Source: Desulfuromonadaceae bacterium (lineage in GTDB: Bacteria > Desulfobacterota > Desulfuromonadia > Geobacterales > Pseudopelobacteraceae). From it: 64,000 nt of DNA. Location of the stretch: assembly GCA_028712075.1 (NCBI GenBank), contig JAQTQX010000021.1:1-64000 (forward strand). Reading direction: 5' to 3'. Below the pieces are notes generated by a model. It did no database searches. It saw only the letters and a program-made list of their open reading frames with translations, and was not told the DNA's origin. Position 1 is the first letter of the stretch; every line of letters starts with the position of its first letter. This document shows, one piece after another, positions 1-9,120 of this stretch. A program made the translations under genes and the position numbers.

Positions 1-73
1 CGGACAGCACACATAGTGAGAAACCGGCGAGCAACAGAATTTGTACTCTCTTCAGCATACTGCGTGTGTTCAT
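1..73 (-). CDS. Partial secreted protein (N-terminus only)
   Basis: Reading leftwards from position 73, an ATG opens a frame that runs off the window edge after about 24 codons. The peptide starts MNTRSMLKRV and continues into a hydrophobic stretch (ILLLAGFSLCVLS), which looks like a signal peptide or lipoprotein leader. A strong Shine-Dalgarno sequence (AAGGAGG) lies about 8 bases upstream. The gene is divergent from the glycosyltransferase at 320. The function cannot be judged from this fragment. Confidence 0.6.
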   Translation of the reverse strand, partial: MNTRSMLKRVQILLLAGFSLCVLS

Positions 74-319
74 AGGTGAGGCCTCCTTGGTATGGGTGTA
101 TTAAATGCGGTCGCAGTTTTCGTACACAAAAACGGCGCAAGTATTGCACGGATAACGGTGACAGTCAACATATTGAGAAATAGACATATTATCGAAATTG
201 CCCAGTTATATGCTCTCCGCCCTGAAAAAAATCGGGTATTTTCCGCCTAAGAATGCTATATAGCGGCTTATTGTGGCTATCTGTACACAAACAGGTCATA
301 TAATGGCGAGTGTATTTGA

Positions 320-1084
320 ATGATAAACGGGAAAAAAATTGTTGTCGTACTTCCCGCCTACAATGCGGAAAAAACGTTGGAACTGACTTGGCGTGAATTA
401 CCTCCCGAAGTAGATGAAATGGTATTGGTTGATGACTGCAGCCGTGATGATACTGCTGAATTATCTAAGAAACTGGGAATCATTACAATTGTCCATAAAA
501 CCAATACCGGTTACGGCGGTAATCAGAAGACCTGCTACCGCACCGCGCTGGACATGGACGCGGACATAGTCGTTATGGTCCACCCCGACTACCAGTACAC
601 CCCGCGCCTGGTCACTGCAATGGCTGCCATGATCGCGTACGGTGAGTTCGACGCCGTGCTTGCCTCCCGTATCCTGGGAACCGGAGCACGTAAAGGAGGG
701 ATGCCTCTGTACAAATACATTGCCAACCGTTTTCTGACCTTGGTGGAAAACATCCTGCTCGGGCAAAAATTATCTGAATACCACACCGGCTACCGGGCGT
801 TCTCACGTGAAGTGCTGGAAAAGTTACCGCTGGACGCCAATTCGAATGATTTTGTTTTCGACAACCAGATGATCGCTCAGATGGTCTGGTTCGGCTTCCG
901 GATCGGTGAACTCTCCTGCCCCACCAAATACTTTAAGGAGGCATCCTCCATCAATTTTCGACGAAGTGTGATTTATGGCATAGGTGTCCTTGGTACAGCA
1001 TTGCTGTTCAGGCTTAATAAGTGGGGGCTGTCATCATCACCCAGATACCGGATGAGGGATGAGCAAACATCTGATGAGAGATGA
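320..1084 (+). CDS. Family 2 glycosyltransferase (DPM-like)
   Basis: A 254-residue cytoplasmic GT-A enzyme expected to transfer a sugar from a nucleotide sugar to a lipid or glycan acceptor. The nucleotide-binding start ([13 protein letters not shown], about residues 8-20), the [10 protein letters not shown] motif (about 37-46) and the conserved [10 protein letters not shown] segment (about 156) are visible. The metal-binding DxD position reads VHPDYQY, a variant I know from the DPM1-like branch. No transmembrane tail is present. The start follows a weak ribosome site. The last residues ([11 protein letters not shown]) and the stop codon are encoded by the heptad repeat array that begins at 1051, so the native C-terminus was probably shorter or different. 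The donor and acceptor sugars are unknown. Confidence 0.85.
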   Translation: MINGKKIVVVLPAYNAEKTLELTWRELPPEVDEMVLVDDCSRDDTAELSKKLGIITIVHKTNTGYGGNQKTCYRTALDMDADIVVMVHPDYQYTPRLVTAMAAMIAYGEFDAVLASRILGTGARKGGMPLYKYIANRFLTLVENILLGQKLSEYHTGYRAFSREVLEKLPLDANSNDFVFDNQMIAQMVWFGFRIGELSCPTKYFKEASSINFRRSVIYGIGVLGTALLFRLNKWGLSSSPRYRMRDEQTSDER

Positions 1085-1162
1085 GAGATGAGGTTGAAGG
1101 TTTTTCTCATCCCTCATCAGACACTGACTCATCGTTTCTAACTCATCTCTCATCGTTTTTTT
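1051..1162. repeat. Heptad inverted array 1
   Basis: A left arm of GATGAGG/GATGAGA units (1051-1092) is followed by a loop and a right arm of CTCATCC/CTCATCT units (1106-1155) ending in a run of T. The segment around 1071-1085 can pair with 1106-1120. It encodes the tail and stop of the upstream glycosyltransferase. Confidence 0.9.
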
Positions 1163-1180
1163 CAAGAATCAGGGGTTAAT

Positions 1181-2137
1181 TTGAAACTTATCATCCAGAT
1201 ACCCTGCTTCAATGAAGCAGAGTCGCTCCCCATAACGCTGAAGGAGTTACCGCGTGCCGTGCCGGGATTTGATCAAGTAGAATGGCTTGTCATCAATGAC
1301 GGCAGCACCGATGACACTGATATGATTGCACGGACTCACGGAGTTGACCATGTTGTCAGTTTTACCAAAAACCAGGGACTTGCACGGGGATTTCTGGCCG
1401 GTCTTGATGCCTGTATCAAGCGAGGGGCGGATGTTATCGTCAATACCGATGCCGACAACCAGTATATGGCTGCTGACATTACTGCTCTGACGGCACCTAT
1501 TCTTGCCGGAGGTGCGGATGTAGTGGTCGGCGCCCGGCCGATAAACGATATTGACTCCTTTTCACCGGCAAAGAAACTTCTGCAGAAGCTCGGTAGTGCC
1601 GTTGTCCGGTTTGTCAGCAGGACAAATATTCCGGATGCACCAAGCGGCTTCCGGGCCATGACGCGGGAAGCCGCACTTCAGCTCAACGTTTTCAACGATT
1701 ACACCTACACACTGGAAACCATTATCCAGGCGGGGCAGAAAGGAATGGCCGTTGTTTCTGTCCCGATACGGGTTAACAGGGAGTTACGGCCATCCCGGCT
1801 GGTAAAAAGCATCAATTCGTACATCAGAAAGTCTCTGGTTACCATTGTTCGAATTTTTGTCGTGTACAAAGCGTTCCGCTTCTTCATGACAATTGGCGTA
1901 ACAGAACTAGTGCTCGGTCTGTTGGTTGGACTCAGATATCTGTACTACTACCTGAATGGTGACGGCAGCGGACATGTGCAGTCGCTGATTCTGGCATCGA
2001 TACTGCTCGGTATCGGCTTCCAAACCATCCTGACCGCTTTTCTGGCCGACCTTCTGGCGGTAAATCGACGGCTGATGGAGGATGTTCAGTACAGGGTTAA
2101 GAAACTGGAGCATGCGGGGATGAGGGATGAGGGATGA
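1181..2137 (+). CDS. Family 2 glycosyltransferase with C-terminal membrane anchor
   Basis: A 318-residue polyprenyl-phosphate-type GT2. Visible motifs are IIQIPCFNEAESLP (about 3-16), VINDGSTDDT (about 37-46) and the DxD motif in VNTDADNQY (about 90). Two hydrophobic segments near residues 230-255 and 265-290 should anchor it to the inner membrane. The start is TTG, preceded by AGGGG, and lies just after heptad array 1. The ORF ends MRDEG, with tail and stop provided by heptad array 2. It is probably co-transcribed with the preceding glycosyltransferase; the shared theme is transfer of sugars to lipid carriers. Confidence 0.85.
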   Translation: MKLIIQIPCFNEAESLPITLKELPRAVPGFDQVEWLVINDGSTDDTDMIARTHGVDHVVSFTKNQGLARGFLAGLDACIKRGADVIVNTDADNQYMAADITALTAPILAGGADVVVGARPINDIDSFSPAKKLLQKLGSAVVRFVSRTNIPDAPSGFRAMTREAALQLNVFNDYTYTLETIIQAGQKGMAVVSVPIRVNRELRPSRLVKSINSYIRKSLVTIVRIFVVYKAFRFFMTIGVTELVLGLLVGLRYLYYYLNGDGSGHVQSLILASILLGIGFQTILTAFLADLLAVNRRLMEDVQYRVKKLEHAGMRDEG

Positions 2138-2161
2138 AGGTTGAAGGTTGAAGGTTGAAGG
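2119..2161. repeat. Heptad array 2 (one arm)
   Basis: GATGAGG units grade into GTTGAAG units. Only the G-rich arm is present. The array supplies the last codons and the TGA stop of the glycosyltransferase ending at 2137. Confidence 0.85.
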
Positions 2162-2209
2162 GGAAAATCAATTTCACATAAAAAAAACAGAAATCAGGAG
2201 GAACCACGT

Positions 2210-2632
2210 ATGAAATTTTTCAAGCTCTGTATCGTAATGGCAATTGTTTTTGCAGTTTCAACAGCGTCCTATGCTCTTGACAATGCAGCGCTGGTGGGAA
2301 AGTGGCAGTTAGTCGAAGTTGCCAGGGACAGCGCCGGAAAAGAGTGCCCCTTCGTCGGCAAACAGATTCAATTTACTGCCGATGGCAAAATGATTTCCGG
2401 CAACATGCCGATGCCGTTCAAATACAAAGTAAATCCTACCCCGGCAGAGGCCGCAACTGCCATAGCCAGAAACCCCGAGTTGAAAGGAATGGAAATCATG
2501 CTCGCCATGATGGGCAACTCCCCGGCTGACTGGTCGAAAGCTCCAATTGTGTACGGGGTAAAACTGAAGGACAAGCAATTCATCATGAAAGTTTCCGGCT
2601 ATACGCCGGCTCGCTATAAAAAAATGAAGTAG
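2210..2632 (+). CDS. Small secreted lipocalin-like hypothetical protein
   Basis: A 140-residue protein with a signal peptide (MKFFKLCIVMAIVFAVSTAS, cleavage after YA around residue 22). The mature part begins with an LVGKWQLVEV segment that resembles the opening strand of lipocalin-like domains, followed by short beta-prone stretches and a basic C-terminus. A strong ribosome site (AGGAGG) fixes the start. It is convergent with the methyltransferase at 2710. I do not recognise a specific family; a periplasmic or exported location is inferred from the signal peptide. Confidence 0.65.
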   Translation: MKFFKLCIVMAIVFAVSTASYALDNAALVGKWQLVEVARDSAGKECPFVGKQIQFTADGKMISGNMPMPFKYKVNPTPAEAATAIARNPELKGMEIMLAMMGNSPADWSKAPIVYGVKLKDKQFIMKVSGYTPARYKKMK

Positions 2633-2709
2633 CAATGTGACGACATCGGCGGCTCTAATAAGCGGGGCTAAGTTACTGCCGCAGGGTTTATCGTGCTTCT
2701 AAAATGCTT

Positions 2710-3756
2710 TCAGTGAATTTTCTGCATATAAAATGAGCCGGGTACGCAGTCGCGCGTCAAGTATGGGCATTTTGCCCACAGGTTCTCAAAATAATTGTGG
2801 TGCAGATAGCTCAAAGCTCCAAGAACTTTCCAGTCCCGGTTGCATGTAAGAAAAGCCTCCAACAGATACTGTTCGTTCCAAAGCCGAACTTCATTCGTGA
2901 CCCATTCCTTCGGATAATCCCATGGAGAAAAAATGTCGTGGATATGTACGATTACACCAATGTTGAGTGAAGGCAGCAGTTCCAGATATTCAAACAGGAC
3001 ATCTCCTTGCGGCCTAATGATATGAGATGAGTCAATAAATAATATGTCATTCTCTTCCAATTCAGAAAAGAATCTCTTGTCGACATTCTCAACCTGCTGC
3101 CGGACAACGGTGACTCCCGTCTTTTCTAGCCAAGGTTTTTCGTAAGGCTCGATACAAATATGCCTGCAACGGTATTCAAAGTTTTCCTCTCTATTTCTCT
3201 CAATTGCTTTTATCACCATGAGAGTTGAGTTGCCACTTCCAATTTCAAAAACTCTGGCCGGTTTTTTGAAACGAATCAGGTTATACAGAAACTCTGCATC
3301 GCCGCTTTCAAAAGATACATTATTGAAATGGAAGGCCAGTTTGTCCGTCTTAGTAAGTGGTATTCCTTTTAGCTCGTCATTAAAACAAAAACATTCCAAT
3401 AAATTGAGTTGCCCTTCTACATTCCAGTCAATGCCGGGCAAGTTGCGAATTTGCTCCAACGGATACTTCAACACTCGGCTGTCAAATAACGGTTCAAAGT
3501 AATGGTTACGAATAGGAAAAACCCCTACCTGCATCAGGACGTGCCTGCATATCGGCAGCCTCTGAACACCGGCAATTCTGATCAGCTTAAATAATAACGC
3601 CACAGGGTAAAGTATTGGCGACAGAAAGAGGTCGACAAATGGCAAGATAAGTTTGGCAATAATCTTAAAGTAGTTACTAATTTTTAAAAAGATGTCTATA
3701 ACATCAGCCGAAACCCTCTGCCAACTCGCCCCATCAACTGCATCAAATGTATGCAT
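2710..3756 (-). CDS. Class I SAM-dependent methyltransferase (Methyltransf_24-like)
   Basis: About 348 residues from the preferred ATG at 3756 (preceded by AGGA). The frame is open back to an ATG at 3894, but that upstream stretch has poor coding character and no ribosome site. The N-terminal 60-80 residues are hydrophobic and may sit in the membrane. The SAM-binding motif I is FEIGSGNSTL, with an acidic loop later (CIEPYE) and the catalytic-domain strand ILFIDSSH followed by VHIHDIF. This layout is typical of methyltransferases in polysaccharide clusters. The substrate is unknown, probably a sugar or glycan. The gene is transcribed against its neighbours. Confidence 0.75.
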   Translation of the reverse strand: MHTFDAVDGASWQRVSADVIDIFLKISNYFKIIAKLILPFVDLFLSPILYPVALLFKLIRIAGVQRLPICRHVLMQVGVFPIRNHYFEPLFDSRVLKYPLEQIRNLPGIDWNVEGQLNLLECFCFNDELKGIPLTKTDKLAFHFNNVSFESGDAEFLYNLIRFKKPARVFEIGSGNSTLMVIKAIERNREENFEYRCRHICIEPYEKPWLEKTGVTVVRQQVENVDKRFFSELEENDILFIDSSHIIRPQGDVLFEYLELLPSLNIGVIVHIHDIFSPWDYPKEWVTNEVRLWNEQYLLEAFLTCNRDWKVLGALSYLHHNYFENLWAKCPYLTRDCVPGSFYMQKIH

Positions 3757-4111
3757 TTTCCTGCCACCGCTATTCCCTTTGGCAAAAATCGGCAAAACAG
3801 GGTCAATGTGTTGAACCGGAGCAATTTGGCTTACACCTGAAACGAGATGTTGAGACGCCTTCGCTTGACCCGGATGGCACGTTTCCTTTAGCATGACTTT
3901 ACGGATTACATGAAAAATTCGTGTCGGTATAGCAGAAGAATGCCATATTTATCGTAGGATATATGGGAGCAATGATGGAATAATTCCTACATTCATTTAG
4001 GCTATTTTATGATAGATTCAAGCAATCATCGTCACAATGGTCACCTTTCTTCAGAGACTTCGGCACAGATCTTCACGAGTCAACTATTCAATATTATTAA
4101 ACGGAATATAA

Positions 4112-5260
4112 ATGCATCTCTGGATTAAGTGGCTGATATCAAAAACTTCTCGGGATACAACATCAGGGCAGTTTATCGCTGAGGTTGATGGGTTACGGTT
4201 CATTGCAATCTTTTCGGTGATTCTATTTCATCTGAATTGGTTCATTACCTCAAAAACCAGAAGACCCGAAGGGGCTGACTTTTTGACAGAGTTCCTCTCC
4301 AATGGGCACATAGGAGTTCAACTTTTCTTCGTCATCAGCGGCTTTGTAATTGCTCTGCCTTTTGCCAAGGGACACTTGTTAAACGGCAGGCTCCCAAAAC
4401 TGCAGCAGTTTTTTTTGCGCCGGATGACCCGTCTAGAACCACCCTATATAGTCAATCTCCTATTCCGTTTTGCCTTTCTTCCCCTTGCTACCGCAGAAAC
4501 GCTTGGAGAACTGTTCCCCCACCTGTTAACCAGCATGGTATATCTGCACAACATAATCTATGGGAGTATGAGCGAAATCAACTTTGTCGCTTGGTCACTT
4601 GAAATAGAGTTGCAGTTTTATCTTCTGGCTCCGTTCGTAACATTGGTATTCATGATCCGATCAAAGATCGGTCGCAGACTGCTAATTGCCTCACTCATAA
4701 TCATCTTCTCAATAATAGCATATACCTTGAGCGGATTCCCGAGGGGGAATCTCTCCATTCTTTCTGCCGCGCAATACTTTCTTACCGGTTTCCTGCTTGT
4801 GGACATCTACTTAATCGATTGGGAGCAGAATCCCACCAAATCCTGGCGCTGGGACATGGTATCCATCCTCGCATGGCCCTCCATCATTGCACTGCTCTAT
4901 CAAAATGGAGGAGAGTTCTTCATCGTTATCCCGACGTTCTTTGCATATGTTGCCGCCTTCAAAGGGGTTCTGAGCAACCGGTTCTTCTGCCAACCCGGAA
5001 TCTACATCATCGGCGGTATGTGTTACACACTCTACCTGTACCATTACTCAGTTATTTCCGGCATCGGCCGACTGCTAATAAAGGTCGAGTTCCTCCATCA
5101 TCTACCGGCCTGGCTTGAAATTATCGTGGCGGGCCTGGTGATCGTGCCAGCAGTCCTGCTGTCCGGCACTATTATGTTTGTCATGATTGAAAAACCCTGC
5201 ATGAAGAAGGATTGGCACATCCGCCTGGTGGAACGGTTCAAGCTGGGCATGACGACTTGA
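4112..5260 (+). CDS. Acyltransferase 3 family O-acyltransferase (OafA/YrhL-like)
   Basis: A 382-residue polytopic membrane protein with about ten hydrophobic segments. The family start EVDGLRFIAIFSVILFHL contains the conserved Arg and the His proposed to be catalytic. GVQLFFVISGFVIALPF and RRMTRLEPPYIV follow, as in other acyltransferase 3 proteins. These enzymes move acetyl or other acyl groups from the cytoplasmic acyl-CoA pool onto periplasmic glycans. No SGNH domain is fused. The position among glycosyltransferases fits O-acylation of a surface polysaccharide. Confidence 0.9.
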   Translation: MHLWIKWLISKTSRDTTSGQFIAEVDGLRFIAIFSVILFHLNWFITSKTRRPEGADFLTEFLSNGHIGVQLFFVISGFVIALPFAKGHLLNGRLPKLQQFFLRRMTRLEPPYIVNLLFRFAFLPLATAETLGELFPHLLTSMVYLHNIIYGSMSEINFVAWSLEIELQFYLLAPFVTLVFMIRSKIGRRLLIASLIIIFSIIAYTLSGFPRGNLSILSAAQYFLTGFLLVDIYLIDWEQNPTKSWRWDMVSILAWPSIIALLYQNGGEFFIVIPTFFAYVAAFKGVLSNRFFCQPGIYIIGGMCYTLYLYHYSVISGIGRLLIKVEFLHHLPAWLEIIVAGLVIVPAVLLSGTIMFVMIEKPCMKKDWHIRLVERFKLGMTT

Positions 5261-5361
5261 GCGAGACACGGTTACTCTAGACTTGGAGCACGTATTATAT
5301 TATATACTTCGATGTATGATGGATGCGTCGTAGCCGATCACGGCTTTTATAGAGGTGCGTT

Positions 5362-6414
5362 ATTAGAGTTGGAGTCATTACCTATGATTTTTTTCCGCTG
5401 ATCGGTGGTATCGGGCGGCACACATTTCAACTGTTCTCATGTATGAAAGATAAGGACCTGCTGTTCTTCTCTCCGGCAATAAACTCTTTATCCCGTCATA
5501 TTCCAATCGTTTTCCTGCCGGTGCGTGTAGTCAAACAGGTGGGCGTATCTCTCTGGTTCCATTTAAATGCATTAAAAATAATTTCCGAAAACCATCTTGA
5601 CATGGTCAACATCCATTCCGGACCCGGCGGTGTACTCTGCGTAAGACGCCTTCCGGTGCCGGTCATTGTCACCTGCCACCACACCTACCAGCAGCAATTA
5701 CACTACATACGATCCCAGTTCTGGAAAATCGTGTTCCTCCCCTTTGAAAAGCGAACGTACCAGCTTGCCAGACAGATTATCGCCGTATCGGAAGCAACAA
5801 AAAATGTTCTGATGAGACATTATAATATTCCCGAGCACAAAATTGCCGTTATTCACAACTCTGTAGACACAAGCAAATTCTATCCACTTGAAATAGCTAA
5901 AAATCCCCGCTCATTGTTGTATGTTGGTCGAATAGACAAACGCAAGGGGATCGAATATCTGATCAGAAGTATGCCTCTTGTTCGCAAGCAGATTCAAGAT
6001 GTACAACTCATGATTGGTGGGAAAGGAAGGTATTTACAAAAAATGAAAGATCTTGTCACCCGACTAGATCTTGAGAGGAATGTCACGTTTCTCGGTTTTG
6101 TACCGGACAGTCAGCTTAACGAACTTTATAATCGGGCACAGTGCGTTGTTGTTCCCTCCATTTTTGAAGGGTTCGGCATTACTGTTATTGAGGCGCTTGC
6201 TGCCGGAACCAGGGTAGTCGGGACTGATTCTGACGGCATCCGCGAAATACTGAAGAGCGGTGAATATGGCAAACTGGTACCCTACGGGAATTATGCTGCC
6301 CTTGCGGATGCCATCATCACCGAACTGAATGAACCAAAGAGAGCCGGAGTATTACGAGCGGAATTTTTTACCGAACAATTCAGGAACCGCTATCAGGACA
6401 TTCTCGGTTTGTAA
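5362..6414 (+). CDS. Family 4 glycosyltransferase (probable ATT start)
   Basis: A GT-B fold glycosyltransferase of about 350 residues. The first ATG (5443) would cut off the family-typical N-terminus. The frame is open upstream and reads VGVITYDFFPLIGGIGRH, the glycine-rich acceptor-side loop of GT4 enzymes. The best start for that form is ATT at 5362 with AGAGGTG upstream; no ATG, GTG or TTG lies in frame between the TAG at 5350 and this motif. The C-terminal nucleotide-sugar domain is intact: LLYVGRIDKRKGIEYLI, then VPSIFEGFGITVIEALAAG with the conserved Glu pair. Either a rare ATT start is used or a start mutation has damaged the gene. Confidence 0.8.
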   Translation: MRVGVITYDFFPLIGGIGRHTFQLFSCMKDKDLLFFSPAINSLSRHIPIVFLPVRVVKQVGVSLWFHLNALKIISENHLDMVNIHSGPGGVLCVRRLPVPVIVTCHHTYQQQLHYIRSQFWKIVFLPFEKRTYQLARQIIAVSEATKNVLMRHYNIPEHKIAVIHNSVDTSKFYPLEIAKNPRSLLYVGRIDKRKGIEYLIRSMPLVRKQIQDVQLMIGGKGRYLQKMKDLVTRLDLERNVTFLGFVPDSQLNELYNRAQCVVVPSIFEGFGITVIEALAAGTRVVGTDSDGIREILKSGEYGKLVPYGNYAALADAIITELNEPKRAGVLRAEFFTEQFRNRYQDILGL

Positions 6415-6684
6415 CCCCACCTTTACTGGTACAGGAAAAGCACTATTTACACAATTCTTCCAGCATTATTAAATTTTCCACGATAATCAGCGGAAACAAT
6501 GTTGAACTGATGTTAGTCAAGAGAGAGTCATGATAGGCATCTCAAATCTGTTTTCCAAATTGTTTTCGGACATGCATCAATATAGTTCCAAAGCTGTTCA
6601 GTTTCTCCCGCCTCTATGATATTCTGTATCGCCTCACCAGATCAGACAGTCAAGTAATACCAATTTAAAGAGTACTCACGAAAG

Positions 6685-8082
6685 ATGATGATGAATTCAA
6701 GCTTTGCCATAAAAATTGGATTACTGTTTTCTTCAGTCCTTCTCTCTTTAATATTATTTTTTTCCCACTCTTTCTTTACCCATTATTCCAACCAGGATAA
6801 GGAAGAGAACCGTGTTTTCAGTTTGATCGTAACCCTGGATGAACTCTTGAAATCCATTAGAGACGTGAGAACGGCACAACGGGAATACATTCACTCGAAT
6901 GAAGCACGATATCTGGATGCGTACCGCGCCGCTGTGCATCGAGTAGATTTGAAGCTGGTCACTCTTCAGGCTATGACCCGTCACCGTACAAAGTATCAGG
7001 AAAAACTTGCTGAAATTTCCTTACTGATCCAGCAAAGGCAGAAAACACTTGATGAAGACATTGAAAACGGTATGAGCAATAACCCCATAAGGGGACAGTT
7101 GATCAATGAGATCATGGAAAACGTTTCCGACTTGAAAAGGCAGACAATCCATGATCTTCAGGAGTCCTCCGCAAACCAGCAGCAGAATCTGAAAATAATC
7201 TGGTATTTGCTTATGGCCAACGGGTTTATTGTCATCATTCTATTCATCACTATTTTTCTGCTGCTACGGAGAGAAATTGCGCGCCGAACACAGGAAGGGC
7301 TTGAGCTGAGCAGGAACAGAGACCTATTGGATATGCTGGTGGCACAGCGGACTGAAGAGTTGTTGACAGCTAATCAAAATTTGAAAAATGAAATGCATAT
7401 ACGCAAAGCTACTGAAGACTCCTTGCATAAGCTGAATTGCCACATGGAAACGATACGGGAAGAAGAGCGTGTGGCTATCTCCCGTGATATTCACGATGAA
7501 ATAGGTCAATCCTTGACAGCTTTAAAACTTGACCTAGCCTGGATGGAACACAAGTTTCTTCCCGGAAATTCCGAGTTCATTGAACGCCTGGATATGATGC
7601 GTTCAACGCTTAGCCGCCTTATTGGTAAAGCTCAAGTCATAATTACCAACCTCCGCCCCCCCCTTCTGGATAACCTTGGCCTTGCTGAAGCTATGGGTTG
7701 GCAAGTCAGTGAGTTCAGGCGTAGAAGCGGCATTGAATGTCATCTAAATATGGACAAAAACATTGAGGTACTAGATGAAAAGGTCGCTACAGCTGTAATT
7801 CGCATAGCAATTGAGGCATTGACAAACATATCTCGTCATGCAGAGGCGACAACAGTCCTTATTTCTCTATCAAATGTAGCAGAAACCCTTATACTTGAAA
7901 TAATCGATAATGGTTGCGGCATATCTTCGCAAACAATCATCTCTCCAACATCATACGGCCTTATGGGCATGCAGGAACGCGCACGGCTTTGCCTGGGGAC
8001 ACTGAGCATCAAGGGAGTACCAGGAACAGGCACAACCGTACGCCTGTCTATCCCGGCGAAATCATTGCAGGAGCAATTATGA
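6685..8082 (+). CDS. Sensor histidine kinase, CHASE3-like, NarX/DegS type
   Basis: A 465-residue membrane kinase. TM1 is near residues 7-28 and TM2 near 170-192. The extracytoplasmic part between them is helical with a CHASE3-like pattern (VRTAQREYIHSN). A short coiled coil leads to a HisKA_3 dimerisation domain (EEERVAISRDIHDEIGQS) with the phospho-accepting His near residue 270. The ATPase domain has IEALTNISRHA, DNGCGI and GLMGMQERA boxes. Its last four bases overlap the start of the response regulator (ATGA), so the two are translationally coupled. The signal is unknown; the context suggests control of envelope or glycan genes. Confidence 0.9.
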   Translation: MMMNSSFAIKIGLLFSSVLLSLILFFSHSFFTHYSNQDKEENRVFSLIVTLDELLKSIRDVRTAQREYIHSNEARYLDAYRAAVHRVDLKLVTLQAMTRHRTKYQEKLAEISLLIQQRQKTLDEDIENGMSNNPIRGQLINEIMENVSDLKRQTIHDLQESSANQQQNLKIIWYLLMANGFIVIILFITIFLLLRREIARRTQEGLELSRNRDLLDMLVAQRTEELLTANQNLKNEMHIRKATEDSLHKLNCHMETIREEERVAISRDIHDEIGQSLTALKLDLAWMEHKFLPGNSEFIERLDMMRSTLSRLIGKAQVIITNLRPPLLDNLGLAEAMGWQVSEFRRRSGIECHLNMDKNIEVLDEKVATAVIRIAIEALTNISRHAEATTVLISLSNVAETLILEIIDNGCGISSQTIISPTSYGLMGMQERARLCLGTLSIKGVPGTGTTVRLSIPAKSLQEQL

Positions 8083-8717
8083 ATCGGATACTGGTAGTTG
8101 ATGACCATGTTATTGTGAGACAGGGATTGATTCAGCTTTTATCGATAATGCTGGAACCTGCCATGATGTTTGATGAGGCATCAACCGGTCAGGAGGGTAT
8201 CGACAAATTTAACGAAAACGACTATTGTCTTGCACTGGTCGATATATCCCTGCCGGGACGCAATGGACTTGATGTGCTAAGGCTGATGCGCAAGTTGAAA
8301 CCAAAAGTTCCAATCCTTGTACTAAGTATGCACCCTGATGAACAATATGCCGTTCGAGCTTTGCGGGCAGGGGCTTCGGGATACGTGGCAAAGGCGAGTG
8401 CTTCTGAGGAGTTGAAAGGCGCCATTTCAAAAGCACTGCGAGGAGAAAAATATGTAACTCCGTTTCAGGCAACTCTTCTTGCCGATGCAGTCAGTGAGGA
8501 TCATGACGTAGCCGGGTTACACAATCTCCTGTCTGACAGAGAATATCAGTTTGCCTGTATGCTGACATCAGGGAAAACTCCGACCCAAATTGCTCAGGAG
8601 CTTAATCTGAGCGTAAAAACAATCAGCTCTTATCGCACCCGTGTTCTGGAAAAATTGCACCTAAAGAACAATGCAGAAATCATCAATTACTGTATTACAA
8701 ACGGTATAGTACAGTAG
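8079..8717 (+). CDS. NarL/FixJ-type response regulator
   Basis: 212 residues. The receiver domain opens with ILVVDDH, has the phosphorylation Asp near residue 55 (LVDISLPG) and the conserved Lys in YVAKAS. A LuxR-type helix-turn-helix follows (LSDREYQFACMLTSGKTPTQ, then VKTISSYRTRVLEKL). The ATG at 8079 overlaps the kinase stop by four bases and gives the expected receiver N-terminus; the longer upstream frame is the kinase gene read in another phase. It should be phosphorylated by the kinase encoded just upstream and act as a DNA-binding regulator. The targets are not evident. Confidence 0.93.
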   Translation: MNRILVVDDHVIVRQGLIQLLSIMLEPAMMFDEASTGQEGIDKFNENDYCLALVDISLPGRNGLDVLRLMRKLKPKVPILVLSMHPDEQYAVRALRAGASGYVAKASASEELKGAISKALRGEKYVTPFQATLLADAVSEDHDVAGLHNLLSDREYQFACMLTSGKTPTQIAQELNLSVKTISSYRTRVLEKLHLKNNAEIINYCITNGIVQ

Positions 8718-9120
8718 ATGAAGCCAGGATGCTCCATTTTAATCCATCCTCAATCCCGGAGATAACAGACTATAGACTAATTAAGTAGAGATAAAAGAGG
8801 ATTATCTCTGGGCATATTTCCATATGTACTGTTTTAATGTTTCTGAATAGCTAATGAACACAAATCAAACCAATAATAGCGAAGTTATGAATGACAACTG
8901 TTTTCCGCTTTGAAAACCTGGCAATACAATACTGCCTCGGCACCCTCATGAACAACTGTATGCCACACCAAGAGTTGCAGTGTTTGTTTGCGCGGCAACC
9001 AGACAAGAATTACCTGGAATCACATATATCTCTTCAATCATCTCTTAACTGTCAACTGACTTCAGCCCATCCCTTATTACTGAATTCATGGTTTGAGATA
9101 ACGTCGGTTTTATCTGCCCC
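8718..9120. other. Non-coding gap before the flippase gene
   Basis: About 400 bases without a convincing gene. A small hairpin with 8-bp arms (AGAGATAA / TTATCTCT, 8787-8809) follows the regulator gene and could be a weak terminator or operator. A 77-codon frame (8891-9124) overlaps the next start by four bases (ATGA) but has no recognisable features. It may matter only because the flippase start itself lacks a visible Shine-Dalgarno sequence and could rely on coupling. Confidence 0.4.

Noticed and set aside
461-806. Minus-strand frames across the first glycosyltransferase gene
   Set aside because: They overlap a clear GT2 gene, differ from each other in frame, and show no domain signature.
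2302-2635. Alternative frames over the small secreted protein gene
   Set aside because: The plus-strand frame from 2210 has a signal peptide and a strong ribosome site; the others are shadows.
6530-6625. 29-codon frame upstream of the histidine kinase gene
   Set aside because: AGAGAG precedes the ATG, but the peptide has no features and the frame is short; not enough to call a gene.
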